Below, one piece after another: positions 42,328-52,280 of a DNA stretch of 64,000 nt. A model generated the notes under the pieces. That model did no database searches. It was not told where the DNA came from and saw nothing but the letters and a program-made list of their open reading frames with translations. This stretch comes from Pseudoxanthomonas spadix. GTDB taxonomy: Bacteria; Pseudomonadota; Gammaproteobacteria; Xanthomonadales; Xanthomonadaceae. The number at the start of each line of letters is the position of its first letter. The first letter of the stretch is position 1. The DNA lies in the NCBI RefSeq assembly GCF_003703395.1, contig NZ_RDQN01000004.1:124001-188000 (forward strand), in the 5' to 3' direction. The translations under genes were made by a program, and so were the position numbers.

Positions 42328-44415
42328 GTGGCTCGCACCACTCCCATCGAGCGTTACCGCAACTTCGGCATCATGGCCCACATCGACGCGGGCAAGACCA
42401 CCACGTCGGAGCGCATCCTGTTCTACACCGGCGTCAGCCACAAGATTGGTGAAGTGCACGATGGCGCCGCCACGATGGACTGGATGGAGCAGGAGCAGGA
42501 GCGTGGCATCACCATCACCTCCGCTGCGACCACCGCGTTCTGGTCGGGCATGGACAAGTCCATGCCGCAACACCGCTTCAACATCATCGACACCCCCGGG
42601 CACGTGGACTTCACCATCGAAGTGGAGCGCTCGCTGCGCGTGCTTGATGGCGCGGTGTTCGTGCTGTGCGCGGTCGGCGGCGTGCAGCCGCAGTCCGAGA
42701 CCGTGTGGCGCCAGGCCAACAAGTACGCGGTGCCGCGGCTTGCGTTCGTCAACAAGATGGACCGCACCGGTGCCAACTTCAACAAGGTGGTCGAGCAGCT
42801 CAAGACCCGCCTGGGAGCCTATGCAGTGCCGATGCAGGTGCCGATCGGCGCCGAGGACGGCTTCGAGGGCGTGGTCGACCTGATCAAGATGAAGGCAATC
42901 CACTGGGATACCGCCTCCCAGGGCACCGTGTTCGAGTACCGCGACATCCCGGCCGATCTGCGGGAAGAGGCCGAAGCCGCGCGCAGCTTCATGGTCGAAG
43001 CCGCGGCCGAAGCCAGCGAAACGCTGATGGACAAGTACCTCAACGAGGGCGAGCTGTCCGAGGAAGAGATCCTGTCGGGTCTGCGTGAGCGCACCCTGCG
43101 CGTGGAAGTGGTGCCGGTGTACTGCGGCACCGCCTTCAAGAACAAGGGCGTGCAGGCCATGCTCGACGGCGTGATCCAGCTGCTGCCCTCGCCAACCGAT
43201 CGTCCGCCGGTGCAGGGCATCGACGAGAACGAGAAGGAAGACACCCGCAAGGCCAGCGACAGCGAGCCCTTCTCGGCGCTGGCGTTCAAGATCATGACCG
43301 ACCCGTTCGTGGGTTCGCTGACCTTCTTCCGCGTCTACTCGGGCGTGCTGAACTCTGGCGACGCGGTGTACAACCCGGTCAAGTCGAAGAAGGAGCGGGT
43401 GGGTCGCATCCTGCAGATGCATTCCAACAATCGCGAGGAAATCAAGGAAGTGCGCGCAGGCGACATCGCTGCCGCGGTGGGCCTGAAGGACGTCACCACC
43501 GGTGACACGCTGTGCGCGCAGGACAAGATCATTACCCTGGAGCGGATGGTGTTCCCGGAGCCGGTGATCTCGATGGCGGTCGAGCCCAAGACCAAGTCGG
43601 ACCAGGAAAAGATGGGCGTGGCGCTGGGTCGCCTGGCGCAGGAAGACCCGTCCTTCCGTGTCCGTACCGATGAGGAATCCGGCCAGACCATCATCGCCGG
43701 CATGGGCGAGCTGCACTTGGAAATCATCGTCGACCGCATGAAGCGCGAGTTCAACGTTGAAGCCAACGTCGGCAAGCCGCAGGTGGCCTACCGCGAGACC
43801 ATCCGCAAGGCGGTCAGGCAGGAAGGCAAGTTCGTGCGCCAGTCCGGTGGCCGCGGCCAGTACGGCCACATCGTCATCGAGATGGAGCCGGCCGAGCGCG
43901 GCGCGGGCTTCTCCTACGAGAGCGCGATCGTCGGTGGCGTGGTGCCGAAGGAATACGTCGCTGCGGCCGGCAAGGGCATCGAGGACGCACTGAAGAACGG
44001 CGTGCTCGCCGGCTTCCCGGTGGTCGATGTGTCCATCAAGGCCGTCGATGGTTCGTTCCACGACGTGGACTCCAACGAAATGGCGTTCAAGGTCGCCGGC
44101 TCCATGGCGTTCAAGGAGGCCTTCAGCAAGGCCAGTCCGGTCCTGCTGGAGCCGATCATGAAGGTCGAGATCGTCACCCCCGAGGATTACCTGGGCGACG
44201 TGATGGGCGATGTCAGTCGTCGTCGCGGCATCCTGCAGGGCCAGGATGACACACCCTCGGGCAAGGTGATCAAGGCGATGGTGCCGCTGGGCGAGATGTT
44301 CGGTTACGCCACCACGCTGCGCTCGATGTCGCAGGGCCGGGCGACCTTCTCGATGGAGTTCGACCATTACGCCGAAGCGCCGGCCAACATCGCCGAAGCG
44401 GTCACCAAGAAATAA
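42328..44415 (+). CDS. fusA: translation elongation factor G
   Basis: A 695-residue translocase GTPase starting at a GTG preceded by an AGAGAG-type site. The P-loop is [19 protein letters not shown], then the switch region [31 protein letters not shown] and domain IV with [17 protein letters not shown]. It belongs to the str operon and is followed by a palindromic repeat and then by tuf copy 2. Confidence 0.98.
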   Translation: MARTTPIERYRNFGIMAHIDAGKTTTSERILFYTGVSHKIGEVHDGAATMDWMEQEQERGITITSAATTAFWSGMDKSMPQHRFNIIDTPGHVDFTIEVERSLRVLDGAVFVLCAVGGVQPQSETVWRQANKYAVPRLAFVNKMDRTGANFNKVVEQLKTRLGAYAVPMQVPIGAEDGFEGVVDLIKMKAIHWDTASQGTVFEYRDIPADLREEAEAARSFMVEAAAEASETLMDKYLNEGELSEEEILSGLRERTLRVEVVPVYCGTAFKNKGVQAMLDGVIQLLPSPTDRPPVQGIDENEKEDTRKASDSEPFSALAFKIMTDPFVGSLTFFRVYSGVLNSGDAVYNPVKSKKERVGRILQMHSNNREEIKEVRAGDIAAAVGLKDVTTGDTLCAQDKIITLERMVFPEPVISMAVEPKTKSDQEKMGVALGRLAQEDPSFRVRTDEESGQTIIAGMGELHLEIIVDRMKREFNVEANVGKPQVAYRETIRKAVRQEGKFVRQSGGRGQYGHIVIEMEPAERGAGFSYESAIVGGVVPKEYVAAAGKGIEDALKNGVLAGFPVVDVSIKAVDGSFHDVDSNEMAFKVAGSMAFKEAFSKASPVLLEPIMKVEIVTPEDYLGDVMGDVSRRRGILQGQDDTPSGKVIKAMVPLGEMFGYATTLRSMSQGRATFSMEFDHYAEAPANIAEAVTKK

Positions 44416-44417
44416 GA

Positions 44418-44516
44418 GCCGGGATTCGGGGCCCGGGACCGGGGACCCGGAAGATCAAGAGCCATGGCGCTTTTGCTTCTTCGGGTCGCCGGTCGCCGGT
44501 CCCGGGTCCCGGGACC
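44418..44516. repeat. GGGACCC-type palindromic element between fusA and tuf copy 2
   Basis: The left arm (about 44418-44452) contains GGGATTCGGGG, CCGGGACC and GGGGACCCGG. The right arm (about 44480-44516) contains CGGGTCGCC, GGTCGCC, GGTCCCGGGTCCC. The centre reads AAGAGCCATGGCGCTTTTGC. It is the same family as the element between rpoB and rpoC, with a very similar centre and more diverged arms. Confidence 0.85.
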
Positions 44517-44552
44517 AAAATTCCGGAAAACTATCAGCAGGGTATTACGACA

Positions 44553-45743
44553 ATGGCAAAGGGTAAGTTCGAGCGCACCAAGCCGCACGTGAACGTGGGC
44601 ACCATCGGTCATGTGGACCATGGCAAGACCACGCTGACCGCTGCACTGACCAAGGTCGGTGCCGAGCGGTTCGGTGGCGAGTTCAAGGCCTATGACGCGA
44701 TCGACGCGGCGCCGGAAGAGAAGGCGCGCGGGATCACGATCTCCACCGCGCACGTGGAATACGAATCGCCCAACCGCCACTACGCGCACGTGGACTGCCC
44801 GGGCCACGCCGACTATGTCAAGAACATGATCACCGGTGCGGCGCAGATGGACGGGGCGATCCTGGTGTGCTCGGCCGCCGACGGCCCGATGCCGCAGACC
44901 CGCGAGCACATCCTGCTGTCGCGCCAGGTCGGCGTGCCGCACATCGTGGTCTACCTGAACAAGGCTGACATGGTCGATGACGCCGAGCTGCTCGAGCTGG
45001 TCGAGATGGAAGTGCGCGAGCTGCTGAGCAAGTACGACTTCCCCGGCGATGACACCCCGATCATCCACGGCTCGGCCCGCCTGGCGCTGGAAGGAGACCA
45101 GAGCGAGATCGGCGTGCCCTCGATCCTGAAGCTGGTCGATGCGCTGGATACGTTCATTCCCGAACCGCAGCGCGACATCGACAAGGCGTTCCTGATGCCG
45201 GTCGAAGACGTGTTCTCGATTTCCGGCCGTGGCACCGTGGTGACCGGCCGAATCGAGCGCGGCGTGATCAAGGTTGGCGACGAAATCGAGATCGTCGGCA
45301 TCCGTCCGGTGCAGAAGACCACCGTGACCGGCGTGGAGATGTTCCGCAAGCTGCTGGACCAGGGCCAGGCAGGCGACAATGCCGGCCTGCTGCTGCGCGG
45401 CACCAAGCGCGACGACGTCGAGCGCGGCCAGGTACTGGCCAAGCCCGGTTCGATCAAGCCGCACACCGAGTTCGAGGCCGAGGTCTACGTGCTGAGCAAG
45501 GACGAAGGCGGCCGCCACACCCCGTTCTTCAAGGGCTACCGTCCGCAGTTCTACTTCCGCACCACCGACATCACCGGTGCGGTGACGCTGCCGGAAGGCA
45601 CCGAGATGGTGATGCCGGGCGACAACGTGAAGATGACCGTGACCCTGATCAACCCGGTGGCGATGGACGAAGGCCTGCGCTTTGCGATCCGCGAAGGCGG
45701 CCGCACCGTCGGCGCCGGCGTCGTAGCCAAGATCATCAAGTGA
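44553..45743 (+). CDS. tuf: translation elongation factor EF-Tu, copy 2
   Basis: A 396-residue EF-Tu with all G-domain motifs intact ([29 protein letters not shown]). It differs from copy 1 at S36G, A73P, A123S, Y130H, L140M, V171I, T172H, D180E, E196D, W201F, L204E, E206Q, V209I, T253V, C296A, Q345T, V362T, A364T and S392A (copy 1 residue first). The first 35 residues and the stretch 297-344 are identical. It ends the str operon (rpsL, rpsG, fusA, tuf) and is followed by the same hairpin as copy 1. Confidence 0.98.
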   Translation: MAKGKFERTKPHVNVGTIGHVDHGKTTLTAALTKVGAERFGGEFKAYDAIDAAPEEKARGITISTAHVEYESPNRHYAHVDCPGHADYVKNMITGAAQMDGAILVCSAADGPMPQTREHILLSRQVGVPHIVVYLNKADMVDDAELLELVEMEVRELLSKYDFPGDDTPIIHGSARLALEGDQSEIGVPSILKLVDALDTFIPEPQRDIDKAFLMPVEDVFSISGRGTVVTGRIERGVIKVGDEIEIVGIRPVQKTTVTGVEMFRKLLDQGQAGDNAGLLLRGTKRDDVERGQVLAKPGSIKPHTEFEAEVYVLSKDEGGRHTPFFKGYRPQFYFRTTDITGAVTLPEGTEMVMPGDNVKMTVTLINPVAMDEGLRFAIREGGRTVGAGVVAKIIK

Positions 45744-45752
45744 TGTGACGGC

Positions 45753-45780
45753 GCGTTCGCGCACCCGCGCGAACGCCTTT
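45753..45780 (+). terminator. terminator after tuf copy 2
   Basis: GCGTTCGCGC (45753-45762) and GCGCGAACGC (45767-45776) with loop ACCC and a following CTTT. The sequence is identical to that after tuf copy 1, so the duplication or gene conversion tract extends past the stop codon. Confidence 0.75.
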
Positions 45781-45782
45781 GC

Positions 45783-46035
45783 CGGAACATCATCCCCGCG
45801 CAGGCGGGGATCCAAAGGACGCGCAGGGTTTCGCCAGAACATCATCCCCGCGCAGGCGGGGATCCAAAGGACGCGCAGGCCTTTGCCGGAACATCATCCC
45901 CGCGCAGGCGGGATCCAAAGGACGCGCGGGGCTTTGTCAGATCGTCATCCCCGAATGCTTCAATCGGGGATCCAAAGGACGCGCAGGGCTTTGTCAGATC
46001 GTCATCCCCGAATGCTTCAATCGGGGATCCAGGGG
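45783..46035. repeat. five CATCCCCG-type palindromic repeats after tuf copy 2
   Basis: Three units with 52-bp spacing (around 45786, 45838, 45890) carry the ATCCCCGC-GCAG-GCGGGGAT hairpin; the third has lost one G. Two further units, 57 bp apart (around 45944 and 46001), carry a variant hairpin, ATCCCCGA / TCGGGGAT, with a longer loop containing ATGCTTCA. Each is followed by CAAAGGACGCGC-type linkers. There are no cas genes nearby and the linkers are alike, so it is not CRISPR. Confidence 0.85.
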
Positions 46036-46225
46036 CTCGGCAGGACTTGGGTTTCCCATCCCCGCCAGTAAGTACTGCAGTGACCGCCGGTCCATCCTGG
46101 GAGATGCGACCGGCCTACCGCGAAAAGAGGCGCAGGAAGTGCCTCGTGTTCGCCAGACAGGACGTTGACGTGTGAATCGATGGCGTGAAAAGGCAACTTT
46201 TCGCGCTGGTATTGCGCCCGAGTAG
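46036..46225. other. intergenic stretch before the rpsJ promoter
   Basis: Between the repeat cluster after tuf and the rpsJ promoter I see no gene and no clear structure apart from scattered short dyads. Together with the repeats and the rpsJ leader it makes up a 704-base gap between the str and S10 operons. Confidence 0.5.
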
Positions 46226-46255
46226 TTGACGGCCGTAGTTCATGCGTTCTATACT
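46226..46255 (+). promoter_or_regulatory. sigma-70 promoter of the S10 operon
   Basis: TTGACG (46226-46231), an 18-base spacer and TATACT (46250-46255). Hexamers and spacing match the rpsL promoter exactly. It leaves a leader of about 185 bases before rpsJ. Confidence 0.8.
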
Positions 46256-46265
46256 TCCCCGTCTG

Positions 46266-46297
46266 GGCAGGCCGTTCATCGGTCTGCCTTGTTTGTC
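46266..46297 (+). promoter_or_regulatory. leader hairpin of the S10 operon transcript
   Basis: GGCAGGCCG (46266-46274) pairs with CGGTCTGCC (46280-46288), with one G-T pair and a TTCAT loop, followed by TTGTTTGTC. It begins 11 bases after the -10 hexamer, the same as in the rpsL leader. In E. coli the S10 leader mediates L4 control; whether this hairpin does is unknown. Confidence 0.6.
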
Positions 46298-46447
46298 AGG
46301 AAGATTCCCGGGCCTTTGACGGCCCCGGCGCGCAGCCTGGATCAGGCAGCACACGGCGCAGGGACCTTCAAAAAAGCACGTGAACCATTACCGGGGCAAG
46401 GCATCCCAGAGGCCGCGCCCGTCGCTCTTTCAACACAGGAAATCGTC

Positions 46448-46759
46448 ATGGCGGACCAGAAGATCCGTATCAGGCTCAAAGCCTACGATCATCGCCTGAT
46501 CGACCGATCGGCAAGCGAGATCGTCGAAACGGCCAAGCGGACCGGCGCGCAAGTGCGCGGCCCGATCCCGCTTCCCACCAAGATCGAGCGCTACACCATT
46601 CTGGTGTCGCCGCACGCCGACAAGGATGCGCGCGATCAGTACGAGACCCGCACCCACAAGCGTGTGCTGGATATCGTGGATCCCAACGACAAGACCGTCG
46701 ACGCGCTGATGAAGCTCGAGCTGGCGGCTGGCGTTGACGTCCAGATCAAGTTGACCTGA
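46448..46759 (+). CDS. rpsJ: 30S ribosomal protein S10
   Basis: A 103-residue protein that also acts with NusB in antitermination. The N-terminus is [20 protein letters not shown] and the C-terminal half has [20 protein letters not shown]. The ATG at 46448 gives the exact family length; the open frame upstream is leader DNA. First gene of the S10 operon, with rplC 11 bases downstream. Confidence 0.98.
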   Translation: MADQKIRIRLKAYDHRLIDRSASEIVETAKRTGAQVRGPIPLPTKIERYTILVSPHADKDARDQYETRTHKRVLDIVDPNDKTVDALMKLELAAGVDVQIKLT

Positions 46760-46770
46760 GGCAAACGACC

Positions 46771-47424
46771 ATGACTGCGAAGAAATTTTCGTTGGGCATC
46801 GTTGGCCGCAAGGCCGGCATGACCCGGGTGTTCACCGAAGATGGCAAGTCCATCCCGGTCACCCTGATCGAAGCCACCCCCAATCGCATCACCCAGATCA
46901 AGACCACCGAGACCGACGGCTACAGCGCCGTGCAGGTTGCCGTGGGAACGCGTCGTGCGGGTCTGATCAACAAGCCGATTTCCGGTCACCTGGCCAAGGC
47001 CAAGGTCGAGCCAGGTCGCGGCCTGTGGGAGCTGCGCGTGGAGCCCGACAGGATCGGCGACTTCAGCATTGGCGGCGAGATCAAGGCCGACATCTTTGAA
47101 GTGGGCCAGAAGGTCGACGTCCAGGGTGTGACCAAGGGCAAGGGCTTCCAGGGCACGATCAAGCGCTACAACTTCCGGATGGGTGACGCCACCCACGGCA
47201 ACTCGCTGTCGCATCGCGCACCGGGTTCGCTCGGTCAGCGCCAGACCCCGGGTCGTGTGTTTCCGGGCAAGAAGATGTCCGGCCACATGGGTGCCGTGCA
47301 GCAGAGCACGCAGAACCTTGAAGTCGTCCGCGTGGACCTCGAGCGTGGCCTGATCGCCATTCGCGGTGCCGTGCCGGGCGCGCCGGGTGGCGACGTGATC
47401 GTGCGGCCGGCGAGCAAGGGCTAA
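46771..47424 (+). CDS. rplC: 50S ribosomal protein L3
   Basis: A 217-residue protein near the peptidyl-transferase centre. The signature is [17 protein letters not shown] at the N-terminus, then [24 protein letters not shown], and [20 protein letters not shown], whose glutamine is the usual methylation site. rplD begins about 10 bases after the stop with a strong AAGGAGA site. Confidence 0.98.
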   Translation: MTAKKFSLGIVGRKAGMTRVFTEDGKSIPVTLIEATPNRITQIKTTETDGYSAVQVAVGTRRAGLINKPISGHLAKAKVEPGRGLWELRVEPDRIGDFSIGGEIKADIFEVGQKVDVQGVTKGKGFQGTIKRYNFRMGDATHGNSLSHRAPGSLGQRQTPGRVFPGKKMSGHMGAVQQSTQNLEVVRVDLERGLIAIRGAVPGAPGGDVIVRPASKG

Positions 47425-47435
47425 GGAGAACGATG

Positions 47436-48041
47436 ATGGAACTTGCCATTAACGGCAGCGCCAACACCCTGTCGGTCTCCGACGAAGTGTTTGGCCGCCA
47501 ATTCAGTCAGGACTTGGTCCACCAGGTCGTCGTGGCCTACCGCAACGCAGGTCGCGCGGGCACCAAGGCCCAGAAGACCCGTTCGGAAGTCAACGGCACC
47601 ACCAAGAAGTCCAAGAAGCAGAAGGGCGGCGGTGCGCGTCACGGCGCGCTGACGGCTCCGATCTTCGTTGGCGGCGGCGTGACCTTTGCGGCCAAGCCGC
47701 GCAGCTTCGAGCAGAAGGTCAACCGCAAGATGTACCGGGCGGCGATGAAGGCCATCCTGAGCGAGCTGGCTCGCCAGGACCGCCTGACCGTCGTCGATAC
47801 CTTCGACGTCGAGGCGACCAGCACCAAGAGCCTGATTTCCAAGCTCCAGGGCCTGAACGTCGGCACGCGTCCGCTGATCGTGACCGAAGACGCTTCCGAG
47901 CACCTGTACCTGTCGGCCCGCAACCTGCGCTACGTCCAGGTGCGTGACGTGCAGGGTCTGGACCCGGCATCGCTGGTCGGGGCCGACACGGTCGTGATCA
48001 CCGCTGAGGCGGTGAAGAAGATCGAGGAGTGGCTGGCATGA
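47436..48041 (+). CDS. rplD: 50S ribosomal protein L4
   Basis: A 201-residue exit-tunnel protein and, in E. coli, the repressor of the S10 operon. It shows the tunnel loop region [20 protein letters not shown] and the C-terminal domain with [15 protein letters not shown]. Two ATG codons lie in tandem (47433 and 47436); the second has the better spacing to AGGAGA and gives MELAI like other L4 proteins. Its stop overlaps the rplW start. Confidence 0.97.
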   Translation: MELAINGSANTLSVSDEVFGRQFSQDLVHQVVVAYRNAGRAGTKAQKTRSEVNGTTKKSKKQKGGGARHGALTAPIFVGGGVTFAAKPRSFEQKVNRKMYRAAMKAILSELARQDRLTVVDTFDVEATSTKSLISKLQGLNVGTRPLIVTEDASEHLYLSARNLRYVQVRDVQGLDPASLVGADTVVITAEAVKKIEEWLA

Positions 48042-48340
48042 GCATCAGTAACGAAAAAATCTTCAGTGTGCTGCGCGCGCCGCGCGTGTCTGAAAAGACG
48101 GCACGGCTGCAGGAAGTATCCAATCAGTATGTCTTCGAAGTCTCGAACGATTCCACCAAGGCTGATATCAAGGCCGCGGTCGAGCAGTTGTTCGACGTCA
48201 AGGTCGAGGCTGTCAACGTGGTGAACGTCAAGGGCAAGAACAAGTCCTTCCGTAACCGCAGCGGCCGCCGCGGCGACTGGAAGAAGGCGTATGTGCGTCT
48301 GGCCGATGGCCAGGCCATCGACGTGTCGGCCACGGCCTGA
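48038..48340 (+). CDS. rplW: 50S ribosomal protein L23
   Basis: A 100-residue protein at the tunnel exit that docks signal recognition particle and trigger factor. It has [25 protein letters not shown] and the RNA-binding loop [21 protein letters not shown]. The ATG at 48038 overlaps the rplD stop (ATGA) and is preferred to an in-frame ATG three codons earlier. rplB follows after 11 bases. Confidence 0.97.
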   Translation: MSISNEKIFSVLRAPRVSEKTARLQEVSNQYVFEVSNDSTKADIKAAVEQLFDVKVEAVNVVNVKGKNKSFRNRSGRRGDWKKAYVRLADGQAIDVSATA

Positions 48341-48351
48341 GGTAGACCCAC

Positions 48352-49179
48352 ATGCCATTGATGAAATTCAAACCCACTTCCCCCGGCCGTCGTTCGGCCG
48401 TGCGCGTGGTGACGCCGGACCTGCACAAGGGTGCCCCGCATGCTGCGCTGCTGGAGAAGCAGAGCAAGACCGGCGGTCGCAACCACCATGGCCGCATCAC
48501 CACCCGCCACATCGGCGGTGGCCACAAGCAGCATTACCGCATCATCGATTTCAAGCGCGACAAGGTCGGCATTCCCGCCCGTGTCGAGCGGATCGAATAC
48601 GATCCCAACCGCACCGCGCACATCGCGTTGCTGTGCTATGTCGACGGTGAGCGCCGTTACATCATCGCGCCCAAGGGCCTGAAGGCCGGTGACCAGGTAA
48701 TCGCCGGCCGTGACGCCCCGATCCGCGCCGGCAACACCCTGCCGCTGCTGAACATCCCGGTCGGTACGACGGTCCACTGCATCGAGCTGAAGGTCGGCAA
48801 GGGCGCGCAGATCGCCCGCGCTGCCGGTGCCGCGGTGCAGCTGGTGGCCCGCGAGCAGGGCTTTGCCACCCTGCGTCTTCGCTCTGGCGAAATGCGCAAG
48901 GTGCCAGCCGAGTGCTGCGCCACCGTCGGTGAAGTCGGCAACGACGAGCACAGCCTCGAGAAGCTGGGCAAGGCAGGCGCCAAGCGCTGGCGGGGTGTCA
49001 AGCCGACCGTCCGCGGCGCAGCCATGAACCCGGTCGACCATCCGCACGGCGGTGGTGAGGCCAAGGCGGGCCAGGGCAACCCGCATCCGGTCACGCCCTG
49101 GGGCGTACCGACCAAGGGTTACAAGACGCGCCACAACAAGCGCACCCAGCAATTCATCGTCCGCGATCGTAGGGGCTAA
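48352..49179 (+). CDS. rplB: 50S ribosomal protein L2
   Basis: A 275-residue protein required for subunit association and peptidyl transfer. It shows [25 protein letters not shown], and the conserved [20 protein letters not shown] in which the essential histidine lies. The length is normal. rpsS follows six bases after its stop. Confidence 0.98.
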   Translation: MPLMKFKPTSPGRRSAVRVVTPDLHKGAPHAALLEKQSKTGGRNHHGRITTRHIGGGHKQHYRIIDFKRDKVGIPARVERIEYDPNRTAHIALLCYVDGERRYIIAPKGLKAGDQVIAGRDAPIRAGNTLPLLNIPVGTTVHCIELKVGKGAQIARAAGAAVQLVAREQGFATLRLRSGEMRKVPAECCATVGEVGNDEHSLEKLGKAGAKRWRGVKPTVRGAAMNPVDHPHGGGEAKAGQGNPHPVTPWGVPTKGYKTRHNKRTQQFIVRDRRG

Positions 49180-49185
49180 TCGACC

Positions 49186-49461
49186 ATGGCACGTTCACTC
49201 AAGAAAGGCCCGTTCGTCGATCACCACCTGATCAAGAAGGTGGAGGCTGCGGCCGGTAGCAAGCGTCCGATCAAGACCTGGTCGCGTCGTTCCATGATCC
49301 TGCCGGAAATGGTGGGTTTCACCATCGCCGTGCACAACGGCAAGAACCACGTTCCGGTGCTGGTCAACGAGAACATGGTCGGCCACAAGCTCGGCGAATT
49401 TGCCGTCACCCGGACCTTCAAGGGTCACGGTGGCGACAAGAAGTCGGCCGGCAAGCGCTGA
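49186..49461 (+). CDS. rpsS: 30S ribosomal protein S19
   Basis: A 91-residue head protein that contacts the A-site finger. The sequence [40 protein letters not shown] and [16 protein letters not shown] is diagnostic. rplV begins 10 bases after it with an AGGAG site. Confidence 0.98.
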   Translation: MARSLKKGPFVDHHLIKKVEAAAGSKRPIKTWSRRSMILPEMVGFTIAVHNGKNHVPVLVNENMVGHKLGEFAVTRTFKGHGGDKKSAGKR

Positions 49462-49471
49462 GGAGATGACA

Positions 49472-49813
49472 ATGGAAGCGAAAGCCATCCTGCGCACCGC
49501 GCGCATCTCCCCGCAGAAGGCCCGCCTGGTCGCCGACCAGGTGCGCGGTCTGTCGGCCGAGCGCGCCGTCAACCTGCTGAAGTTCTCGGACAAGAAGGCT
49601 GCGGCCCTGATCAAGAAGGTGGTCGAGTCGGCCATCGCCAATGCCGAGAACAACCAGGGCGCCGACGTCGACGAGCTGAAGGTCACGACCATCATGGTCG
49701 ACGAAGGCCCGACGCTGAAGCGTTTCATGGCCCGCGCCAAGGGCCGCGGCACGCGCATCCTCAAGCGCACCAGCCATATCACCGTGGTGGTTGGCGAAGG
49801 CAAGGGCAAATAA
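49472..49813 (+). CDS. rplV: 50S ribosomal protein L22
   Basis: A 113-residue exit-tunnel protein. It has [36 protein letters not shown] and the long beta-hairpin [20 protein letters not shown], which lines the tunnel where macrolides bind. The ATG at 49472 is chosen for its spacing to AGGAG; an ATG two codons upstream is too close. Confidence 0.97.
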   Translation: MEAKAILRTARISPQKARLVADQVRGLSAERAVNLLKFSDKKAAALIKKVVESAIANAENNQGADVDELKVTTIMVDEGPTLKRFMARAKGRGTRILKRTSHITVVVGEGKGK

Positions 49814-49817
49814 GACT

Positions 49818-50537
49818 ATGGGCCATAAAGTACATCCGACCGGTATCCGCCTTGGCATCTCCAAGGACTGGAATTCCAAGTGGTTCGCCAACAAGGGCGA
49901 CTACGCCAGCTATCTGGCCGCCGACCTCAAGGTTCGCGAGATGCTGCGCAAGAAGCTTGCCCAGGCCGGCATCAGCAGGATCCTGATCGAGCGTCCGGCC
50001 AAGACCGCCCGCGTGACCATTCACACCGCCCGTCCGGGCGTGGTGATCGGCAAGCGCGGCGAGGACATCGAGAAGCTGCGCAAGGAAGTGAGCGAGATGA
50101 TGGGCGTTCCGGCGCACATCAACGTCACCGAAGTGCGCAAGCCCGAGCTGGACGCCCAGCTGGTGGCCGAGTCCATCGCCCAGCAGCTGGAGCGGCGCAT
50201 CATGTTCCGCCGCGCGATGAAGCGCGCGGTCGGTAACGCGATCCGCCTCGGTGCCCTGGGCATCAAGGTGAACGTGGCTGGCCGTCTGAACGGTGCCGAG
50301 ATCGCCCGTTCCGAGTGGTACCGCGAGGGTCGTGTGCCGCTGCACACCCTGCGCGCGGACATCGACTACGGCTTTGCCGAAGCCAAGACCACCTACGGAA
50401 TCATCGGTATCAAGGTGTGGGTCTACAAGGGCGAAGTGTTCGACTTCAGCCAGGTGGGTCAGGAAAAGCAGGACGATTCGCGCCCCGAGCGCAGTGAACG
50501 TCCGTCGCGCCCGTCCCGCGATCGTGATGCGAGGTAA
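49818..50537 (+). CDS. rpsC: 30S ribosomal protein S3
   Basis: A 239-residue protein at the mRNA entry tunnel. The KH domain has [20 protein letters not shown], and the C-terminal domain [20 protein letters not shown] and [21 protein letters not shown]. The tail after about residue 210 is rich in arginine, serine and proline, as in other xanthomonads. It starts four bases after the rplV stop. Confidence 0.98.
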   Translation: MGHKVHPTGIRLGISKDWNSKWFANKGDYASYLAADLKVREMLRKKLAQAGISRILIERPAKTARVTIHTARPGVVIGKRGEDIEKLRKEVSEMMGVPAHINVTEVRKPELDAQLVAESIAQQLERRIMFRRAMKRAVGNAIRLGALGIKVNVAGRLNGAEIARSEWYREGRVPLHTLRADIDYGFAEAKTTYGIIGIKVWVYKGEVFDFSQVGQEKQDDSRPERSERPSRPSRDRDAR

Positions 50538-50543
50538 CCGGCA

Positions 50544-50957
50544 ATGTTGCAACCCAAGCGAACCAAATACCGCAAGATGCACAAGGGCCGCAATTCGGGC
50601 CTGAGCTGGAGCGGAAACCTCGTCTCATTCGGCGAGTACGGCCTGAAGGCCACGGCGCACGGCCAGCTGACCGCGCGTCAGATCGAGGCTGCGCGGCGTT
50701 CCATCAGTCGCTATGTCAAGCGCGGCGGCAAGATGTGGATCCGCGTGTTCCCCGACAAGCCCATCACCAAGAAGCCGATCGAAGTGCGCATGGGCTCCGG
50801 CAAGGGCAACGTGGAGTACTGGGTCGCCCAGATTCAGCCGGGCCGCATGATCTATGAAATCGAAGGCGTGGATGAGGCAACGGCACGCGAGGCGTTCCGC
50901 CTGGCTGCCGCCAAGCTTTCGGTCACCACCACCTTTGTTGCCCGGACGGTGCGCTAA
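50544..50957 (+). CDS. rplP: 50S ribosomal protein L16
   Basis: A 137-residue protein next to the A site. [38 protein letters not shown] and [17 protein letters not shown] are diagnostic. The arginine in the [15 protein letters not shown] region that some bacteria hydroxylate is present. The stop overlaps the rpmC start by one base (TAATG). Confidence 0.98.
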   Translation: MLQPKRTKYRKMHKGRNSGLSWSGNLVSFGEYGLKATAHGQLTARQIEAARRSISRYVKRGGKMWIRVFPDKPITKKPIEVRMGSGKGNVEYWVAQIQPGRMIYEIEGVDEATAREAFRLAAAKLSVTTTFVARTVR

Positions 50958-51157
50958 TGGCCATCAACGAACTCCGCGAGAAGTCTGCTGACGAGCTCAA
51001 CGCCCATTTGGGCGAGCTGCGCAAGGAGCAGTTTTCCCTGCGCATGCAGAAGGCCACCGGCCAGCTGCCGAAGACCCACGAAACCCGCCGGGTCCGCCGC
51101 GAGATCGCTCGCGTCAAGACCCTGCTCGGCCGGCCGCAATCGAGCAAGCAGAAGTAA
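50957..51157 (+). CDS. rpmC: 50S ribosomal protein L29
   Basis: A 66-residue two-helix protein near the tunnel exit. It has the [20 protein letters not shown] block and [14 protein letters not shown], the family pattern. It starts on the ATG within TAATG at the rplP end, indicating translational coupling. rpsQ follows after 11 bases. Confidence 0.96.
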   Translation: MAINELREKSADELNAHLGELRKEQFSLRMQKATGQLPKTHETRRVRREIARVKTLLGRPQSSKQK

Positions 51158-51168
51158 GGACCGCCGAC

Positions 51169-51435
51169 ATGAGTGACAACGAACAGAAAACGCAGCGCAC
51201 GGTCGAAGGCCGTGTCGTGAGCAACAAGATGGACAAGACGGTCACCATTCTGGTGGAGCGTCAGGTCAAGCACGCCCTGTACGGCAAGTACATCAAGCGC
51301 TCGACCAAGCTGCACGCCCACGACGCCGACAATGCCTGCAACGAAGGCGACCTGGTCCGGATCGTGGAGATCGCGCCGCTGTCCAAGACCAAGAACTGGC
51401 GCGTGGTCGAGATCGTCGCCCGCGCGGCCGAATAA
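51169..51435 (+). CDS. rpsQ: 30S ribosomal protein S17
   Basis: An 88-residue OB-fold protein that binds 16S rRNA early in assembly. [20 protein letters not shown] and [20 protein letters not shown] with [20 protein letters not shown] are characteristic. It is the last gene of the S10 operon in the usual scheme. rplN follows after 14 bases without a visible terminator. Confidence 0.97.
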   Translation: MSDNEQKTQRTVEGRVVSNKMDKTVTILVERQVKHALYGKYIKRSTKLHAHDADNACNEGDLVRIVEIAPLSKTKNWRVVEIVARAAE

Positions 51436-51449
51436 GAGGAGTCTGAATC

Positions 51450-51818
51450 ATGATCCAGATGCAGAGCTATCTCGACGCGGCCGACAACTCCGGCGCCAAG
51501 GAGCTGATGTGCATCAAGGTGCTGGGCGGTTCCAAGCGTCGCTATGCCGGCATCGGTGACATCATCAAGGTCACCGTGAAGGATGCGATCCCGCGCGGCA
51601 AGGTCAAGAAGGGTGAGGTCTACGACGCGGTCGTGGTGCGGACCCGCAAGGGTGTGCGTCGCGCCGACGGTTCGCTGATCCGCTTCGACGGCAACGCCGC
51701 GGTGCTGCTCAACAACAAGCAGGAGCCGATCGGGACCCGTATCTTCGGACCGGTGACCCGTGAACTGCGCTCCGAGAAGTTCATGAAGATCGTCTCGCTC
51801 GCACCCGAAGTGCTGTGA
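51450..51818 (+). CDS. rplN: 50S ribosomal protein L14
   Basis: A 122-residue protein at the subunit interface. [40 protein letters not shown] and [20 protein letters not shown] are diagnostic. In most bacteria rplX follows at once, but here a 133-base spacer with a strong hairpin intervenes. Confidence 0.98.
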   Translation: MIQMQSYLDAADNSGAKELMCIKVLGGSKRRYAGIGDIIKVTVKDAIPRGKVKKGEVYDAVVVRTRKGVRRADGSLIRFDGNAAVLLNNKQEPIGTRIFGPVTRELRSEKFMKIVSLAPEVL

Positions 51819-51865
51819 GCGGAGGGTGAGCCGGGCGCGGCCTATGCCGCACTGCCCCGGCGAAC

Positions 51866-51927
51866 GCCCGGCCAGGATGGCCGGGCAGGGCGATCCGAAG
51901 TGGTGAAGTGACGCCAGGGATGGCAGC
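51866..51927. repeat. GCCCGGCCA-type hairpin element in the rplN-rplX spacer
   Basis: GCCCGGCCA (51866-51874), loop GGA and TGGCCGGGC (51878-51886) form a perfect nine-pair stem. A related, weaker dyad CGCCA / TGGCA follows at 51912-51925, and ATCCGAAG lies between them. Related two-part elements lie in the rplR-rpsE, secY-rpsM and rpoA-rplQ spacers. It resembles a REP-type doublet. Confidence 0.75.
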
Positions 51928-51951
51928 GGCTTTCCAACCAGAGAAACTACA

Positions 51952-52269
51952 ATGGCTAACCGAATCAAGAAAGGCGACCGCGTGGTCGTCCTGACCGGCA
52001 AGGACAAGGGCAAGCAGGGCGATGTGCTGCGTGTGGAAGGCGACCGCGTGGTCGTGTCCAACGTCAACATCGTCAAGCGCCATACCAAGCCGAACCCCCA
52101 GGCTGGTGTTGCTGGTGGCGTCGTCGAGCGCGAAGCCTCGATCCATATCTCCAATGTCGCTCCGTTCAACGCCGCTACCGGCAAGGGCGAGCGCATTGGC
52201 TTCAAGGTGCTGGAGGATGGACGCAAACTGCGTGTGTTCCGCTCCAGCGGTGAGGCGCTCGACGCCTGA
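51952..52269 (+). CDS. rplX: 50S ribosomal protein L24
   Basis: A 105-residue assembly-initiator protein with a KOW motif ([20 protein letters not shown]) and the stretch [20 protein letters not shown]. The C-terminus [18 protein letters not shown] is typical. The upstream spacer of 133 bases is unusually long. rplE follows after 11 bases. Confidence 0.97.
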   Translation: MANRIKKGDRVVVLTGKDKGKQGDVLRVEGDRVVVSNVNIVKRHTKPNPQAGVAGGVVEREASIHISNVAPFNAATGKGERIGFKVLEDGRKLRVFRSSGEALDA

Positions 52270-52280
52270 GGAATGAGGTC

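Noticed and set aside
45783-46035. Second CRISPR-like array after tuf copy 2
   Set aside because: Linkers are shared (CAAAGGACGCGC), hairpins vary and spacing changes from 52 to 57 bp. It is not an adaptive array.
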